From Novosphingobium hassiacum (lineage in GTDB: Bacteria > Pseudomonadota > Alphaproteobacteria > Sphingomonadales > Sphingomonadaceae), in NCBI RefSeq assembly GCF_014196055.1, contig NZ_JACICY010000005.1, positions 124,001-188,000 of the forward strand: a stretch of 64,000 nucleotides of DNA, in the 5' to 3' direction. Made by a program: the position numbers and the translations under genes. Positions 19,834 to 30,117 of the stretch are shown piece by piece. The notes beneath the pieces were generated by a model. It did not search any database. It was not told the origin of the DNA and saw only the letters and a list, made by a program, of their open reading frames with translations. Position 1 is the first letter of the stretch. The number at the start of each line of letters is the position of its first letter.

Positions 19834-21368
19834 TGGCCAAACTTCGGTTCGGTGGCGACGCGGACGGCCTCGCGCGCGGCGGCGAACAGCGCGCCCGATT
19901 TGGCCTGGCATTCGCGGTGTTCGTATTCGGGGTTGGAATCGGCGACGATGCCTGCGCCTGCCTGGACGTGGAGGGTGCCGTCCTTGAGGATGCCGGTGCG
20001 CAGGACGATGCAGCTGTCGACCGAGCCGTCGGGGGCGAAGTAGCCGACGCCGCCGGCGTAGGCGCCGCGGGTTTCGGGTTCGAGTTCGGCGATGATCTCG
20101 CAGGCGCGCACCTTTGGCGCGCCGCTGACGGTGCCTGCGGGGAAGCCTGCGAACAGGGCGTCTACGTTGTCGGCGCGGGTGGTGTCGAGCTGGCCGACGA
20201 CGTTCGAGACGATGTGCATGACGTGGCTGTAGCGTTCGACAGTGTAGCTCTCGGTGACCTTGACCGTGCCTGCCTGCGCGACGCGGCCGACGTCGTTGCG
20301 GCCGAGGTCGAGCAGCATCAGGTGTTCGGCGCGCTCCTTGGGATCATCGAGCAGGCTGAGTTCGTTGGCGCGGTCTTCCTCAGGGCTTTTGCCGCGTGGG
20401 CGGGTGCCTGCGATCGGGCGGATGGTGACTTCGCCATCGCGGATGCGGACGAGGATTTCCGGGCTCGAGCCGATCAGTGCGAAGCCGGGGAGGTCGAGGA
20501 AATAGAGGAACGGCGAGGGGTTGATGCGGCGCAGCGAGCGGTAGAGCGCGATCGGTGGGAGCGGGAAGGGCGCGGTGAAGCGTTGGGCGAGGACGACCTG
20601 GAAGATGTCGCCCGCCTCGATATAGTCCTTGGCGGCGTTGACCATGCCGGCGTAGTTTTCAGCGGGCATGACTGGCTGCGGGGTGACGTCCACGGCCTGT
20701 GAGAGGCGCGCCTCGGCAGGGACCGCGTCGGACAGCTTGCGCAGCGCGGTGTCGATGCGTTCGGCGGCGGCTTCGAGCAGGTGGGCGGGCGCGCCACCTT
20801 CGGCCCAGACCGGGGCGATAGCGAAAAGTTCGTCGGACAGGCGGTCGAACACCAGCACCACGGTCGGGCGGGTGAACAGCATGTCGGGCAGGACGAGGTC
20901 GCTTTGCGGAGCGCGGGGGAGCTTTTCGACCAAGCCGATGGTCTCGTAGCCGAAATAGCCGACGAGGCAGGCGAGCGCGGGCGGCAGGGCTGCGGGCACG
21001 TCGATCCGGCAAGCGGCGACGAGGCTGCGCAGTTCGGTCAGCGCGTCGGAAGGGAGCGGCGCGAAGGCGGCCTTGTCGTGCCGCCAGATGCGGTTGATTT
21101 CGGCCGTGGTGCCGGTGGCGCGGAACACGAGGTCGGGATCGAGGCCGAGCAGGCTGTAGCGCCCGCGCACTTCGCCGCCCTGCACGGATTCGAGCAGGAA
21201 ATCGCCGCGTCCGGATTCCATCAGCTTGAGCGCGGCACCGACCGGGGTTTCGGTGTCGACGATCAGCTTGCGCCAGATCAGCGCCGGTTGTCCGGCGGTG
21301 AGCTGGGCGAGCGCGGGGCCGTGGTTTTCGGGCAGCGCGGTGGAGGCGGTCTCAACGAGCGTGGCCAT
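19830..21368 (-). CDS. trpE: Anthranilate synthase component I
   Basis: A 512-residue chorismate-utilising enzyme that makes anthranilate with TrpG, the committed and feedback-controlled step of tryptophan synthesis. The N-terminal regulatory region includes [20 protein letters not shown], around the usual tryptophan-binding L-L-E-S. The catalytic domain has [47 protein letters not shown] and [11 protein letters not shown]. It starts 5 bp after the stop of the upstream foldase gene, so the four genes foldase-trpE-trpG-trpD are probably one transcript. I see no leader peptide or attenuator. Confidence 0.97.
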   Translation of the reverse strand: MATLVETASTALPENHGPALAQLTAGQPALIWRKLIVDTETPVGAALKLMESGRGDFLLESVQGGEVRGRYSLLGLDPDLVFRATGTTAEINRIWRHDKAAFAPLPSDALTELRSLVAACRIDVPAALPPALACLVGYFGYETIGLVEKLPRAPQSDLVLPDMLFTRPTVVLVFDRLSDELFAIAPVWAEGGAPAHLLEAAAERIDTALRKLSDAVPAEARLSQAVDVTPQPVMPAENYAGMVNAAKDYIEAGDIFQVVLAQRFTAPFPLPPIALYRSLRRINPSPFLYFLDLPGFALIGSSPEILVRIRDGEVTIRPIAGTRPRGKSPEEDRANELSLLDDPKERAEHLMLLDLGRNDVGRVAQAGTVKVTESYTVERYSHVMHIVSNVVGQLDTTRADNVDALFAGFPAGTVSGAPKVRACEIIAELEPETRGAYAGGVGYFAPDGSVDSCIVLRTGILKDGTLHVQAGAGIVADSNPEYEHRECQAKSGALFAAAREAVRVATEPKFGQ

Positions 21369-21372
21369 CGGT

Positions 21373-23322
21373 TTACTGGGCGCTGACGCCGGTCAGCTGG
21401 TTGCGGACGGCCTTGATCCCGGCTGCGTTGCGTTCGACGCCGACTTCGTCGCGGATCGCGCGGCGCAGGCTTTCGGCATATTCGCCACCGACGACGGTGC
21501 CGAATTCGCGCGAGGCCTGGGCGAAGATCGGATCGGCGCGCTTGACGTCTCCGGGAACGATGTCCTTGAGCGAGACGACGTACCAGCCTGCCTTGTCGGG
21601 GCCTTCGAGGCGCTTGTTGGTGCCTTCGGCCATGGCGAACAGCAGCGCGAGCGGCGGCGGCACCTGGCCCTGCTGCTGCTGCATGGCCGAGAGTTGCTGG
21701 CGGTTCATCGCGATCGGCTGTGGGGCGGGGAGGGCGACGCCCGCAAGCTTGATCGCTTCGGCAACCGGCGTGCCCTTGGCAAGCGCGGCGAGGATCTTGT
21801 CGGCGGCAGCCTTGGCGCGAACCGAGCCTTGATCGAGCGCCCAGTCGCGGGTGACGCCGTCCTTGATCCGATCGAGCGGGGCGGGGGTGGCGGCGGTGAG
21901 CTGGCCGACGTCGTAGATGGCGAAGACCTCGCCCGCTTTGAGTTCGGCAAGCTGGGGTTCGCCTTCGCGTTCCATCGCGAACGCGGCCTGGACGAGTGGC
22001 CCCACGGTATCGAGCACTTTCTCGTCGGCCTTGCCGAAGACGGTGCCGTTGGCGAGGAGCGGCGGGGTACTGGCGACGGTCAGGCCGAGCGACTTTGCGA
22101 TGTCGGCAAGGCCGGTGCCGTTATCGACCTGCTCCTCGACCTTGGCGGCAAGATCGGACAACGCGGCGCGGCGCTTTTCGAGAGTCAGCGCGGCGACGAT
22201 CTCGGGCTTGGCCTGATCGAGTGTCTTGCCGGGGTTGCGCTTGACCGCGTCGACCTTGATGACGTGCCAGCCGAGGCCGGATTTGGCCGGAGCTGCAAGC
22301 GTGCCCGAGGCTGCGGCAAAGGCGGCGTCAGCGACGGCCTTCGAGGTTTGGCCTGAAAGGGTGCTGGCGGTCTGATCGGCCAGCGTGCTGGGGACGAGGC
22401 CCTTGGCGCGGGCGGCGGTGTCGAGCGCGCCGGTCTTGCCGGCTTCGGCGGCGAGCGCATTGGCTGCGGCCTGGGTCGGCAAGATGACCTGCGTGACGGT
22501 GCGCTGTTCGCTGGCGGCGTATACCGCGGAGTTGAGCTTGTAGCGGTTGGCGATTTCGGTGTCGGTCGGCGCGGGGATGTTCTTGAGGCTGGCTTCATTG
22601 ACCAGCGCATAGCGGATCGTGCGCCGTTCGGGCTGCATGTAACGCAACTTGTGCGCGTTATAGAACGCGGTGAGCATGGCGGCATCGGGCGCGGATGCTG
22701 GCGCGAAGGCGAGCGAGGGTACCGAGAGGATCGTGCCGGTGCGCTGTTCGGTGAGCAGCGCGGCGTAGCGGACGACGGCTTCTGGTGCCATCTGCGAGCC
22801 GAAGGCGGCGGGCAGGAGCAACTGGCGGGCCATCAGCCCCTGCGCCAGATCCTGCCGCACTTCCTTGTCGGTCAACCCGCGCTGGGCGAGCAGCTGTTCG
22901 TAGGCGGACTGGCTGAACTTGCCGTCGGGGCCCTGGAATGCCGGGATCTTGACGATCTCGCTGTCGACGAGTCGATCGCTGACGGCGAGGCCGTGCTTCT
23001 TGCCCCATTCGGCAATGGCAAGCCGGTCGATCATGTCATTGAGCACGCCGTCCATGCCGCCGCCGTCGAGGAATTGCTTCATCGTGAGGCCGGGCGATTT
23101 CTGGCGCTGCTGTTCGAACGCGCTGGTCAGGGACTTGGCGAGTTCGGCCGTACCGATGCGGGCCGAGCCGACTTTGGCTGCGCGATCACCCCCGGCAACA
23201 CCGCCGAAGCCGCTGCCGGTAATGTCGGCGCTGGCAAAGGCCAGTGCGATCAGTCCGAGGAAGAGAAGCGCGATGGCGATGCCGACGCGGGACTTGAGAG
23301 CGGAGCGGAAGAAACCGAGCAT
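21373..23322 (-). CDS. PpiD/SurA-like membrane-anchored peptidyl-prolyl isomerase
   Basis: A 649-residue protein from the ATG at 23322. The N-terminus MLGFFRSALKSRVGIAIALL-FLGLIALAFA is a short cytoplasmic stretch plus one membrane anchor, as in PpiD. A SurA-N-like helical chaperone region (GMDGVLNDMIDRLAIAEWGKK) follows, then a parvulin-type domain around residues 230-350 whose end (KSGLGWHVIKVD) fits the rotamase C terminus. The C-terminal third is again chaperone-like. PpiD proteins sit in the inner membrane near SecYEG and help periplasmic folding. Parvulin active-site residues are not clearly conserved, so isomerase activity is uncertain. A longer frame to 23439 is possible but its sequence is unlike the family. 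It lies directly upstream of trpE. Confidence 0.85.
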   Translation of the reverse strand: MLGFFRSALKSRVGIAIALLFLGLIALAFASADITGSGFGGVAGGDRAAKVGSARIGTAELAKSLTSAFEQQRQKSPGLTMKQFLDGGGMDGVLNDMIDRLAIAEWGKKHGLAVSDRLVDSEIVKIPAFQGPDGKFSQSAYEQLLAQRGLTDKEVRQDLAQGLMARQLLLPAAFGSQMAPEAVVRYAALLTEQRTGTILSVPSLAFAPASAPDAAMLTAFYNAHKLRYMQPERRTIRYALVNEASLKNIPAPTDTEIANRYKLNSAVYAASEQRTVTQVILPTQAAANALAAEAGKTGALDTAARAKGLVPSTLADQTASTLSGQTSKAVADAAFAAASGTLAAPAKSGLGWHVIKVDAVKRNPGKTLDQAKPEIVAALTLEKRRAALSDLAAKVEEQVDNGTGLADIAKSLGLTVASTPPLLANGTVFGKADEKVLDTVGPLVQAAFAMEREGEPQLAELKAGEVFAIYDVGQLTAATPAPLDRIKDGVTRDWALDQGSVRAKAAADKILAALAKGTPVAEAIKLAGVALPAPQPIAMNRQQLSAMQQQQGQVPPPLALLFAMAEGTNKRLEGPDKAGWYVVSLKDIVPGDVKRADPIFAQASREFGTVVGGEYAESLRRAIRDEVGVERNAAGIKAVRNQLTGVSAQ

Positions 23323-23593
23323 TTGCGGGTGTTCGTCTCGTACAAGTGGGTTCGCGCGCGAGCCTGGTTGGACATTCGCAGACGCCTTAGGAGGCATTGG
23401 GCCTTCTCGCAATGGGAAGGTTCCGCGCAGGTGCGGCACCCGGCGTGCGCCCGGTCACCGATCGTTTCTACCCGTTATGCGATCAGGTGTTTTGCAGAAT
23501 CAGCGCAGGTTTGATAGCCGCCGGGCGACTCAAGCACCGAGCGCCGCCTAGAGCAGCGTTCGGCCAAGAAATTTTCAGGGGAATTGGCTCGAT

Positions 23594-24364
23594 ATGCCGC
23601 ATCGTCCTTACATCGTTGGCAACTGGAAGATGAACGGGAGCCGTGCCATGTTGGCAGAGGCTCGCGCGATCGACCGGGCTGCCGGTCGGTATCCCGACGT
23701 GCAGGTTGCACTGGCTCCGCCGTTCACGCTGATCGGCGCGCTGCGCGAGGCGATCACGGCGATGGGCGTGGGCGGGCAGGATTGTCATGCGCAGGCCAAG
23801 GGTGCGCACACCGGCGATGTTTCGGGTGCGATGCTGATCGACGCCGGGGCGGACTTCGTCATTCTGGGGCACAGCGAACGCCGCAAGGATCATGGCGAGA
23901 GCGATGAACTGGTGCGCAGCAAGGCCGAGGCCGCGCTGGCCGCTGGGCTGACCATTATCGTCTGTGTCGGCGAAACGCTCGACCAGCGTGACGCTGGCGA
24001 TGCCGTGGCGATCGTTTCCTCGCAGATCGACGGTTCGCTGCCGGTGGGCGAGGTTGCCAATGAAGCGGCGGCAGCGGGCAAGATCGCGGTGGCTTACGAG
24101 CCGGTCTGGGCGATCGGCACGGGCCGCGTGGCGGCGGTCGAGGATGTCGTCGCGATGCATGCGGCGATCAGCGAGCGCCTGACGGGCATTTATGGCGATG
24201 CGGCCGACAAGGTGCGCATTCTCTATGGCGGTTCGGTGAACGCGGGCAACGCCAGCGAGTTGCTGGCTGCACCGGGCGTGAGCGGCGCGCTGGTGGGCGG
24301 GGCTAGCCTGACATCGGACGCTTTCCTGCCGATCATCGCGGCTGCAGGCACTGGGGAAGCCTGA
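23594..24364 (+). CDS. tpiA: Triosephosphate isomerase
   Basis: A 256-residue TIM that interconverts dihydroxyacetone phosphate and glyceraldehyde 3-phosphate. Catalytic elements are all present: Lys in GNWKMNGS, His in ILGHSERR, Glu in AYEPVWAIGTG, and the phosphate-binding YGGSVNAGN. The ATG at 23594 is preceded by CAGGGGAATT. It is the first gene of a run tpiA-secG-pyrG, an arrangement common in Alphaproteobacteria. The 271 bp upstream hold the divergent promoters for it and the PpiD-like gene. Confidence 0.98.
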   Translation: MPHRPYIVGNWKMNGSRAMLAEARAIDRAAGRYPDVQVALAPPFTLIGALREAITAMGVGGQDCHAQAKGAHTGDVSGAMLIDAGADFVILGHSERRKDHGESDELVRSKAEAALAAGLTIIVCVGETLDQRDAGDAVAIVSSQIDGSLPVGEVANEAAAAGKIAVAYEPVWAIGTGRVAAVEDVVAMHAAISERLTGIYGDAADKVRILYGGSVNAGNASELLAAPGVSGALVGGASLTSDAFLPIIAAAGTGEA

Positions 24365-24444
24365 GCTTGCGCTTGCGCGAATTGCCGGTCGTGACTACAT
24401 GGCCGGAAATTCCAGCGCCTGCTTTGCGCCAAGGGTAGAAACTC

Positions 24445-24840
24445 ATGTCGTTCTTCATTTTCCTGACCGTCGTCCAGGCGATCGTTGCCAGCCTGCTGGT
24501 GATCACGATCCTGATGCAGAAGTCCGAAGGCGGCGGCCTGGGCGTGGGCGGTAGCCCGGCCGGGTTCATGTCGGCACGTGGCGCGGCAGATTTCATGACG
24601 CGCGCGACGACGGTTCTGGCAACGTTGTTCGTGGTGCTGAGCATCGCGCTGGCGGCGTTGGCCGTGGGTGCGACTTCTAGCCGGACGATCGACACTTCGC
24701 TTGAGCGGGCAGCGCCGGTCAATCCGCCTGCAGTCGATCCGTTGGCTCCGGCGCAAGGTGCGCCTGCTGCTCCGGCGGCGGCTCCGGCAGCGCAGCCTGC
24801 GCCCGCCAACGATCCGCTGGGCGGCTCGACCGGCCAGTAA
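24445..24840 (+). CDS. secG: Preprotein translocase subunit SecG
   Basis: A 131-residue SecG. Two membrane segments (residues about 1-22 and 52-74) flank the conserved cytoplasmic loop ILMQKSEGGGLGVGGSPAGFMSA, which includes the family's Q-x-S-x-G-G-G-L. The C-terminal 45 residues are an Ala/Pro-rich tail, common in alphaproteobacterial SecG. SecG assists SecYE and the SecA motor, whose gene is also in this window at 52004. It lies 80 bp after tpiA. Confidence 0.94.
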   Translation: MSFFIFLTVVQAIVASLLVITILMQKSEGGGLGVGGSPAGFMSARGAADFMTRATTVLATLFVVLSIALAALAVGATSSRTIDTSLERAAPVNPPAVDPLAPAQGAPAAPAAAPAAQPAPANDPLGGSTGQ

Positions 24841-24981
24841 TACCATACGCAATGCGGTGATGCCGCCTCGCTTCCTTCAAGGGTCGCGAGGGGGCTTTCG
24901 TGTTGTTTTCGATCCATGCCTGTGGATTGCGGGATAGATACCATCCGCAACCGCTTGCGCTTGTCCAACTTCTGACGGTAA

Positions 24982-26622
<1,641 letters not shown>

Positions 26623-26714
26623 TTCGCGTTAAAGGGGCTGGTCATCCGCCCGTTTCCCTGATTACTTGGGCGCCGCGTACTGGCTTGTGCGCGGAAGGGG
26701 TTTCGGGGGACACG

Positions 26715-27404
26715 ATGGACGCGGCCAAGCTGGCTGAAGCACTGACGGCGCAGAGCCTGTTTGCGGATTGCGAGCAGGCCGAGCTTTCGGACATCATCGC
26801 GCGCGGGCAGAGCCGTGCGTTCAAGCCGGGCCAGGAACTCATGGCGCAGGGTGAGGAGGGGAACACCCTGTTCATCGTGCTCAAGGGCCTGGCGCGGGTC
26901 AGCATGGTGGCAGCCAACGGGCGCGAGATCATCCTCGACTATGCCGAACCCGGCCACGTGCTGGGCGAGATCGCGTTTCTCGATGGCGGGGACCGGACCG
27001 CGTCGGTCGAGGCGATCGAGCCGGTCGAGGCTCTGGTCCTGACGCGCGCGGCGTTTGCCGACATCATCGAGAAGCACAAGGGCCTGTCGTTGCGCCTGCT
27101 CAAGGCGATGGCGCGCAGGTTGCGCCAGAACAACGCGGTGATCGAGGCGGATCGCGCCTATACGTCAGGTCCACGGCTCGCGCGGTTCCTGCTGCGGCTG
27201 ATGATGGGCGGTGGGACCAATGCGGGCAACCAGCTCAAGATCGCGCTGAGCCAGAGCGAGCTGGGCAATTTCGCGGGCATGTCGCGTGAGCAGATCAACC
27301 GCCAGCTCTCGGCGTGGGTCGATAACGGCATCGTCGCGCTGAACAGCGGGCGGGTTACGATTCTCGACCGGCAGGCGCTGGTGGACGTGGCCGAGGCGTG
27401 GTGA
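26715..27404 (+). CDS. Crp/Fnr-family transcriptional regulator
   Basis: A 229-residue regulator. An N-terminal cyclic-nucleotide-binding beta-roll (residues about 15-130) includes MAQGEEGNTLFIVLKGLARV and HVLGEIAFLDGGDRTASVEA. It has G-E-I-A and R-T-A elements resembling the cAMP-binding motif, so nucleotide binding is plausible. A helix-turn-helix follows near 175-215 (LSQSELGNFAGMSREQINRQL, then SGRVTILD). There are no clustered cysteines for an Fnr-type Fe-S centre. The start is ATG 26715, with GGGGGA just upstream. Its 3' end overlaps the convergent ABC-F gene by 50 bp. Confidence 0.92.
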   Translation: MDAAKLAEALTAQSLFADCEQAELSDIIARGQSRAFKPGQELMAQGEEGNTLFIVLKGLARVSMVAANGREIILDYAEPGHVLGEIAFLDGGDRTASVEAIEPVEALVLTRAAFADIIEKHKGLSLRLLKAMARRLRQNNAVIEADRAYTSGPRLARFLLRLMMGGGTNAGNQLKIALSQSELGNFAGMSREQINRQLSAWVDNGIVALNSGRVTILDRQALVDVAEAW

Positions 27405-28974
27405 GTTTGACGGTGCGGGTCACGCCGAGTGCCTCCAGGAACGCGCTGTCGTGGCTGATGACGAGCAGCGCGCCGTCGTAGGCGGAAAGGCCTGCTTCGA
27501 TCGCCTCAATGGCTTCGATATCGAGGTGGTTGGTTGGCTCGTCGAGCAATAGCAGTGGAGGCGGTGTGCCCGCGAGCACGCAGGCGAGCGCGGCGCGGAT
27601 AAGCTGGCCGCCGCTGAGTGTTCCAACCGGTTGATCGGCGGCAACGCCACGGAAACGGAAGCGGGCCAGAGCGGCGCGCGCGGCGTTTTCATCGAGTTCC
27701 GGTTTCAGCTTGCGCAGGTTTTCAGCGATTGTCCGCGTGGGGTCGAGCAAGCTGGCGTGCTGATCGAGCAGGGCAAGCGGGACATGCGCCCGGACAATGC
27801 CGGATATCGGCTTGAGCGTGCCCGTGATCGTGTGGAGCAAGGTTGATTTGCCGGCGCCGTTGGGGCCGGTGATCGCGATGCGCTCCGGACCGATGAGAGT
27901 TAGGTCAAAGTTGCGGATTATGGGGCCGGAGGGGGCGTGCCCGGCGGTCAGGTCCACCAGTTCCAGCACGGTGCGTGACGGGGTCAGGCCAGTGGGAGCC
28001 AGTTCGACCTTGAGCGGTTCGATGACTTCGAGGCGGGCACGGGCCTGTGTGAGTTCTGCTTCTGCTTCTGTCTGCAGCCGGTTGGCGAGGCGCGCGTTGT
28101 GGCCTGAGGTGTTCTCTGCGCGCTGCTTCCTTGCGCCGATGAGAATGCGCGGCATGTCGCCTTTGGCCGCCCTGCGCGTGCCTGCACCATCCCGGCGAGC
28201 TTTGCGTTCGCGGCTCAGTTGCGCGGCGTCACGGACATTGTCCAGTGCCTGTTCGGCGTGGTCGCGCTGGTGTTCCGCGGCGGCGAGTTCGCGCGCTTTC
28301 ACCTCGCGGTAGTGGCTATAGGGGCCGCCGTAGCGGGTTGCGCCCAGCGTCGAGAGTTCGACGATGGCGTCCATCGTCTCGAGCAGAGCGCGGTCATGGC
28401 TGACGACGAGCGCGCCTTTGCGCCAGGTGGCAAGAAAAGCATGGAGGGCTGCGCGGCCAGCGGCGTCGAGGTTGTTGGTCGGTTCATCGAGCAACAGGAA
28501 ATCGGGGTCGGCGAGGATCGCTGCGGCAAGGCCTGCGCGGGTCTGCTGGCCGCCTGACAGCGTAGCGACCGGCGTGTTTGCGGTTGCCTCAAGCCCTGCA
28601 GAAGCGAGCGCAGCTTCAAGGCGTGCTTCGAGCGTCCAGTCGGCCTTCGCGAGATCTTCGTCGCTGGCCGTACCGGCGTCGGCGCGGCGCAGGATCGCGA
28701 GCGGCTCAGCAAGGTCGAGCGCTTCGCCCAGGGTCTCGCCGGGATTCCGCGCGGCTATCTGGCGCAGGGTGGCGAGCGTGGCGTTGCGGGTGATCTTGCC
28801 CGACCGCGGTAAGATTTCACCCGCGATCAGCCGCAGCAGCGTCGTTTTGCCGGTACCGTTGCGGCCGACGATGCCGATGCGTTCAGGGATGAAGGAAAGG
28901 TCTAGTCCGCTAAGGACGGGACGCCCGTCAGGCGTGGACCAGGCAAGATGGGAAACTGTTATCGAGGCAGGCAT
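27355..28974 (-). CDS. ABC-F family ATP-binding protein
   Basis: A 539-residue soluble protein with two ABC domains and no membrane segment. Domain 1 has Walker A GRNGTGKTT, signature LSGGQQTRAGLA and Walker B FLLLDEPTNNLD. Domain 2 has GPNGAGKST, LSGGQLIRAALA and LLLLDEPTNHLD. An Arg/Lys-rich linker of about 90 residues (RERKARRDGAGTRRAAKGD) separates them, the P-site tRNA interaction region of ABC-F proteins. These act on the ribosome in translation quality control or antibiotic protection; the subfamily cannot be set here. The ATG at 28974 was chosen over one 42 bp upstream because MPASITVSHLAW fits the usual N terminus. Confidence 0.9.
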   Translation of the reverse strand: MPASITVSHLAWSTPDGRPVLSGLDLSFIPERIGIVGRNGTGKTTLLRLIAGEILPRSGKITRNATLATLRQIAARNPGETLGEALDLAEPLAILRRADAGTASDEDLAKADWTLEARLEAALASAGLEATANTPVATLSGGQQTRAGLAAAILADPDFLLLDEPTNNLDAAGRAALHAFLATWRKGALVVSHDRALLETMDAIVELSTLGATRYGGPYSHYREVKARELAAAEHQRDHAEQALDNVRDAAQLSRERKARRDGAGTRRAAKGDMPRILIGARKQRAENTSGHNARLANRLQTEAEAELTQARARLEVIEPLKVELAPTGLTPSRTVLELVDLTAGHAPSGPIIRNFDLTLIGPERIAITGPNGAGKSTLLHTITGTLKPISGIVRAHVPLALLDQHASLLDPTRTIAENLRKLKPELDENAARAALARFRFRGVAADQPVGTLSGGQLIRAALACVLAGTPPPLLLLDEPTNHLDIEAIEAIEAGLSAYDGALLVISHDSAFLEALGVTRTVKLTTPRPRPPAPAGRES

Positions 28975-29109
28975 GGGACGCAGCTTTCGTGACGGCAAGG
29001 CGGAGCGGCTTTGCAATCGGTGCGTGGTCCATGACGTTGGTTGTCCTCGTTTTTACCGTCTTAGTTTATGGTTCCGATCGTGTGATGGCAAGTGGCTGCT
29101 AAGTTGCAG

Positions 29110-29155
29110 GCCCACCCCTGACCCCTCCCGCTGGCGGGAGGGGTCGGGGGTGGGC
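29110..29155. repeat. Long near-perfect palindrome (GGCGGGAGGGG type)
   Basis: A 46-bp palindrome with a TG centre: the arm GCCCACCCCTGACCCCTCCC, then GC-TG-GC, then the inverted arm. It shares the CCCTCCCGC...GCGGGAGGG core with the elements at 18169 and 18216, so it belongs to the same dispersed family. Confidence 0.8.
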
Positions 29156-29165
29156 GCGTTCCATC

Positions 29166-29196
29166 AAAAAAGGGCGAGCCTTGCGGCCCGCCCTTT
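29166..29196 (-). terminator. Rho-independent terminator of the small heat-shock gene
   Basis: Read on the minus strand just after the hsp20 stop: AAAGGGCGGGCC-GCAA-GGCTCGCCC-TTTTTT, a strong GC-rich stem with a tetraloop and a run of six T. Orientation and position fit termination of the hsp20 transcript. Confidence 0.88.
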
Positions 29197-29217
29197 GTAA
29201 TCAATCCCGAACCCGGA

Positions 29218-29679
29218 TCAGGCGGCGGCGGTGTTGTCGCCTTCGATGACCTTGAGCGGGTTCTGGGCGCCGATGAGCACCTTCTTGGGCTTCATCGCTT
29301 CGGGCACTTCGCGCACGAGGTCGATGGTCAGCAGGCCATCGGCGAGATCTGCGGCTTCGACGCGGACATAGTCGGCCAGTTCGAAGCGGCGTTCGAAGCC
29401 GCGGTTGGCGATCCCGACGTGGAGGAACTCGCGCTCGTCGGCATCAGGGCGGCTGCCCTTGACCGTCAGCAGGTTCTGCTGCGCGGTGATGTCGATCTCA
29501 TCGGGCTTGAAGCCGGCTACGGCAAGCGTGATGCGGTAGGCATCCTGGCCACGGCGTTCGATGTTGAAGGGGGGGTAATTGTCGCCACCATTGGCGCGGG
29601 CCTGGCGTTCGAGCAGGTCGAACAGGCGATCGAAACCCACGGTGGTGCGGCGATAGGGCGTAAAATCAAGACGGTTCAT
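29218..29679 (-). CDS. Small heat-shock protein (Hsp20/IbpA family)
   Basis: A 153-residue alpha-crystallin-type chaperone that holds unfolding proteins for later refolding. The N-terminus MNRLDFTPYRRTTVGFDRLFDLL matches IbpA-like proteins. The alpha-crystallin domain runs from YPPFNIER to about residue 130, with the typical AGFKPDEIDITAQQNLLTVKG and IANRGFERRFELADYV segments. The C-terminal anchor is a V-L-I motif (KKVLIGAQNPLKVIE). The leader can fold into hairpins that cover the ribosome binding site, suggesting a ROSE thermometer, and a weak RpoH-like promoter lies upstream. Confidence 0.93.
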   Translation of the reverse strand: MNRLDFTPYRRTTVGFDRLFDLLERQARANGGDNYPPFNIERRGQDAYRITLAVAGFKPDEIDITAQQNLLTVKGSRPDADEREFLHVGIANRGFERRFELADYVRVEAADLADGLLTIDLVREVPEAMKPKKVLIGAQNPLKVIEGDNTAAA

Positions 29680-29756
29680 GGCAATATCCTCAATGCTTGA
29701 GCAATCTGCACTTTGCCTTCGTGAAGCCCGGGAACCCGGCGCTTCGTCCAGCGGTT
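29680..29756 (-). promoter_or_regulatory. Candidate ROSE-type RNA thermometer in hsp20 leader
   Basis: The minus-strand leader has a stable hairpin at 29723-29745 (GAAGCGCCGGG, loop TT, CCCGGGCTTC). The ATG-proximal part (29687-29704) reads TTGCTCAAGCATTGAGGA, where CTCAA pairs with TTGAG and so sequesters the GAGGA ribosome binding site. In addition, GGCAA upstream can pair with TTGCC immediately before the ATG, enclosing the whole region. This is the layout of ROSE elements, which melt on heating and occur upstream of small heat-shock genes in Alphaproteobacteria. Structure was judged by eye. Confidence 0.55.
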
Positions 29757-29798
29757 AATTCGTGGCACACCCGCAGTTGCGGCGCATGACACGCAGAC

Positions 29799-29829
29799 CC
29801 ATGTGTGTTAGCGAAAACTGCATTTCAAG
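29799..29829 (-). promoter_or_regulatory. Possible RpoH (sigma-32) promoter of hsp20
   Basis: On the minus strand, TCTTGAAA is followed 17 or so bases later by CACATG. The -35 element matches the heat-shock consensus (CTTGAAA) well; the -10 matches the alphaproteobacterial form only partly. It lies 120-150 bp upstream of the hsp20 start. Confidence 0.35.
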
Positions 29830-29850
29830 ACCCCCGGAACGAGGTTCTCC

Positions 29851-30117
29851 ATGTCGAATACGCCCAAGGTCGAAATCTATACCAAGTGGGGCTGCCCCTA
29901 CTGCTCGCGCGCGAAGCAGCTGCTGGAGAGCAAAGGCGTCTCGTTCGAAGAGTATGACATCACGATGGGCGGACCCAAGCGTGCCGAGATGGTCGAGCGC
30001 GCGCCCGGAGCGGCAACCGTGCCGCAGATTTTCATCGGCGGCGTGGCGGTTGGCGGATCGGATGACCTTGCAGCGCTGAATTCGCAGGGCAAGCTGGATC
30101 CGATGCTCGGCCTGTGA
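29851..30117 (+). CDS. grxC: Glutaredoxin 3
   Basis: An 88-residue dithiol glutaredoxin with active site WGCPYCSRAK near residue 13, the cis-proline TVPQIFIGG and the glutathione-binding GGSDDLAAL. It reduces disulfides with glutathione. The start ATG at 29851 gives the usual length; an overlapping frame from 29762 is a shadow. It is divergent from hsp20 and starts a three-gene operon with overlapping stop/start codons (GTGA, then ATGA). Confidence 0.96.
   Translation: MSNTPKVEIYTKWGCPYCSRAKQLLESKGVSFEEYDITMGGPKRAEMVERAPGAATVPQIFIGGVAVGGSDDLAALNSQGKLDPMLGL

Noticed and set aside
21369..23593. Tryptophan attenuator or leader peptide for the trp genes
   Set aside because: trpE follows the foldase gene by 5 bp and no short Trp-rich frame with alternative hairpins is visible.
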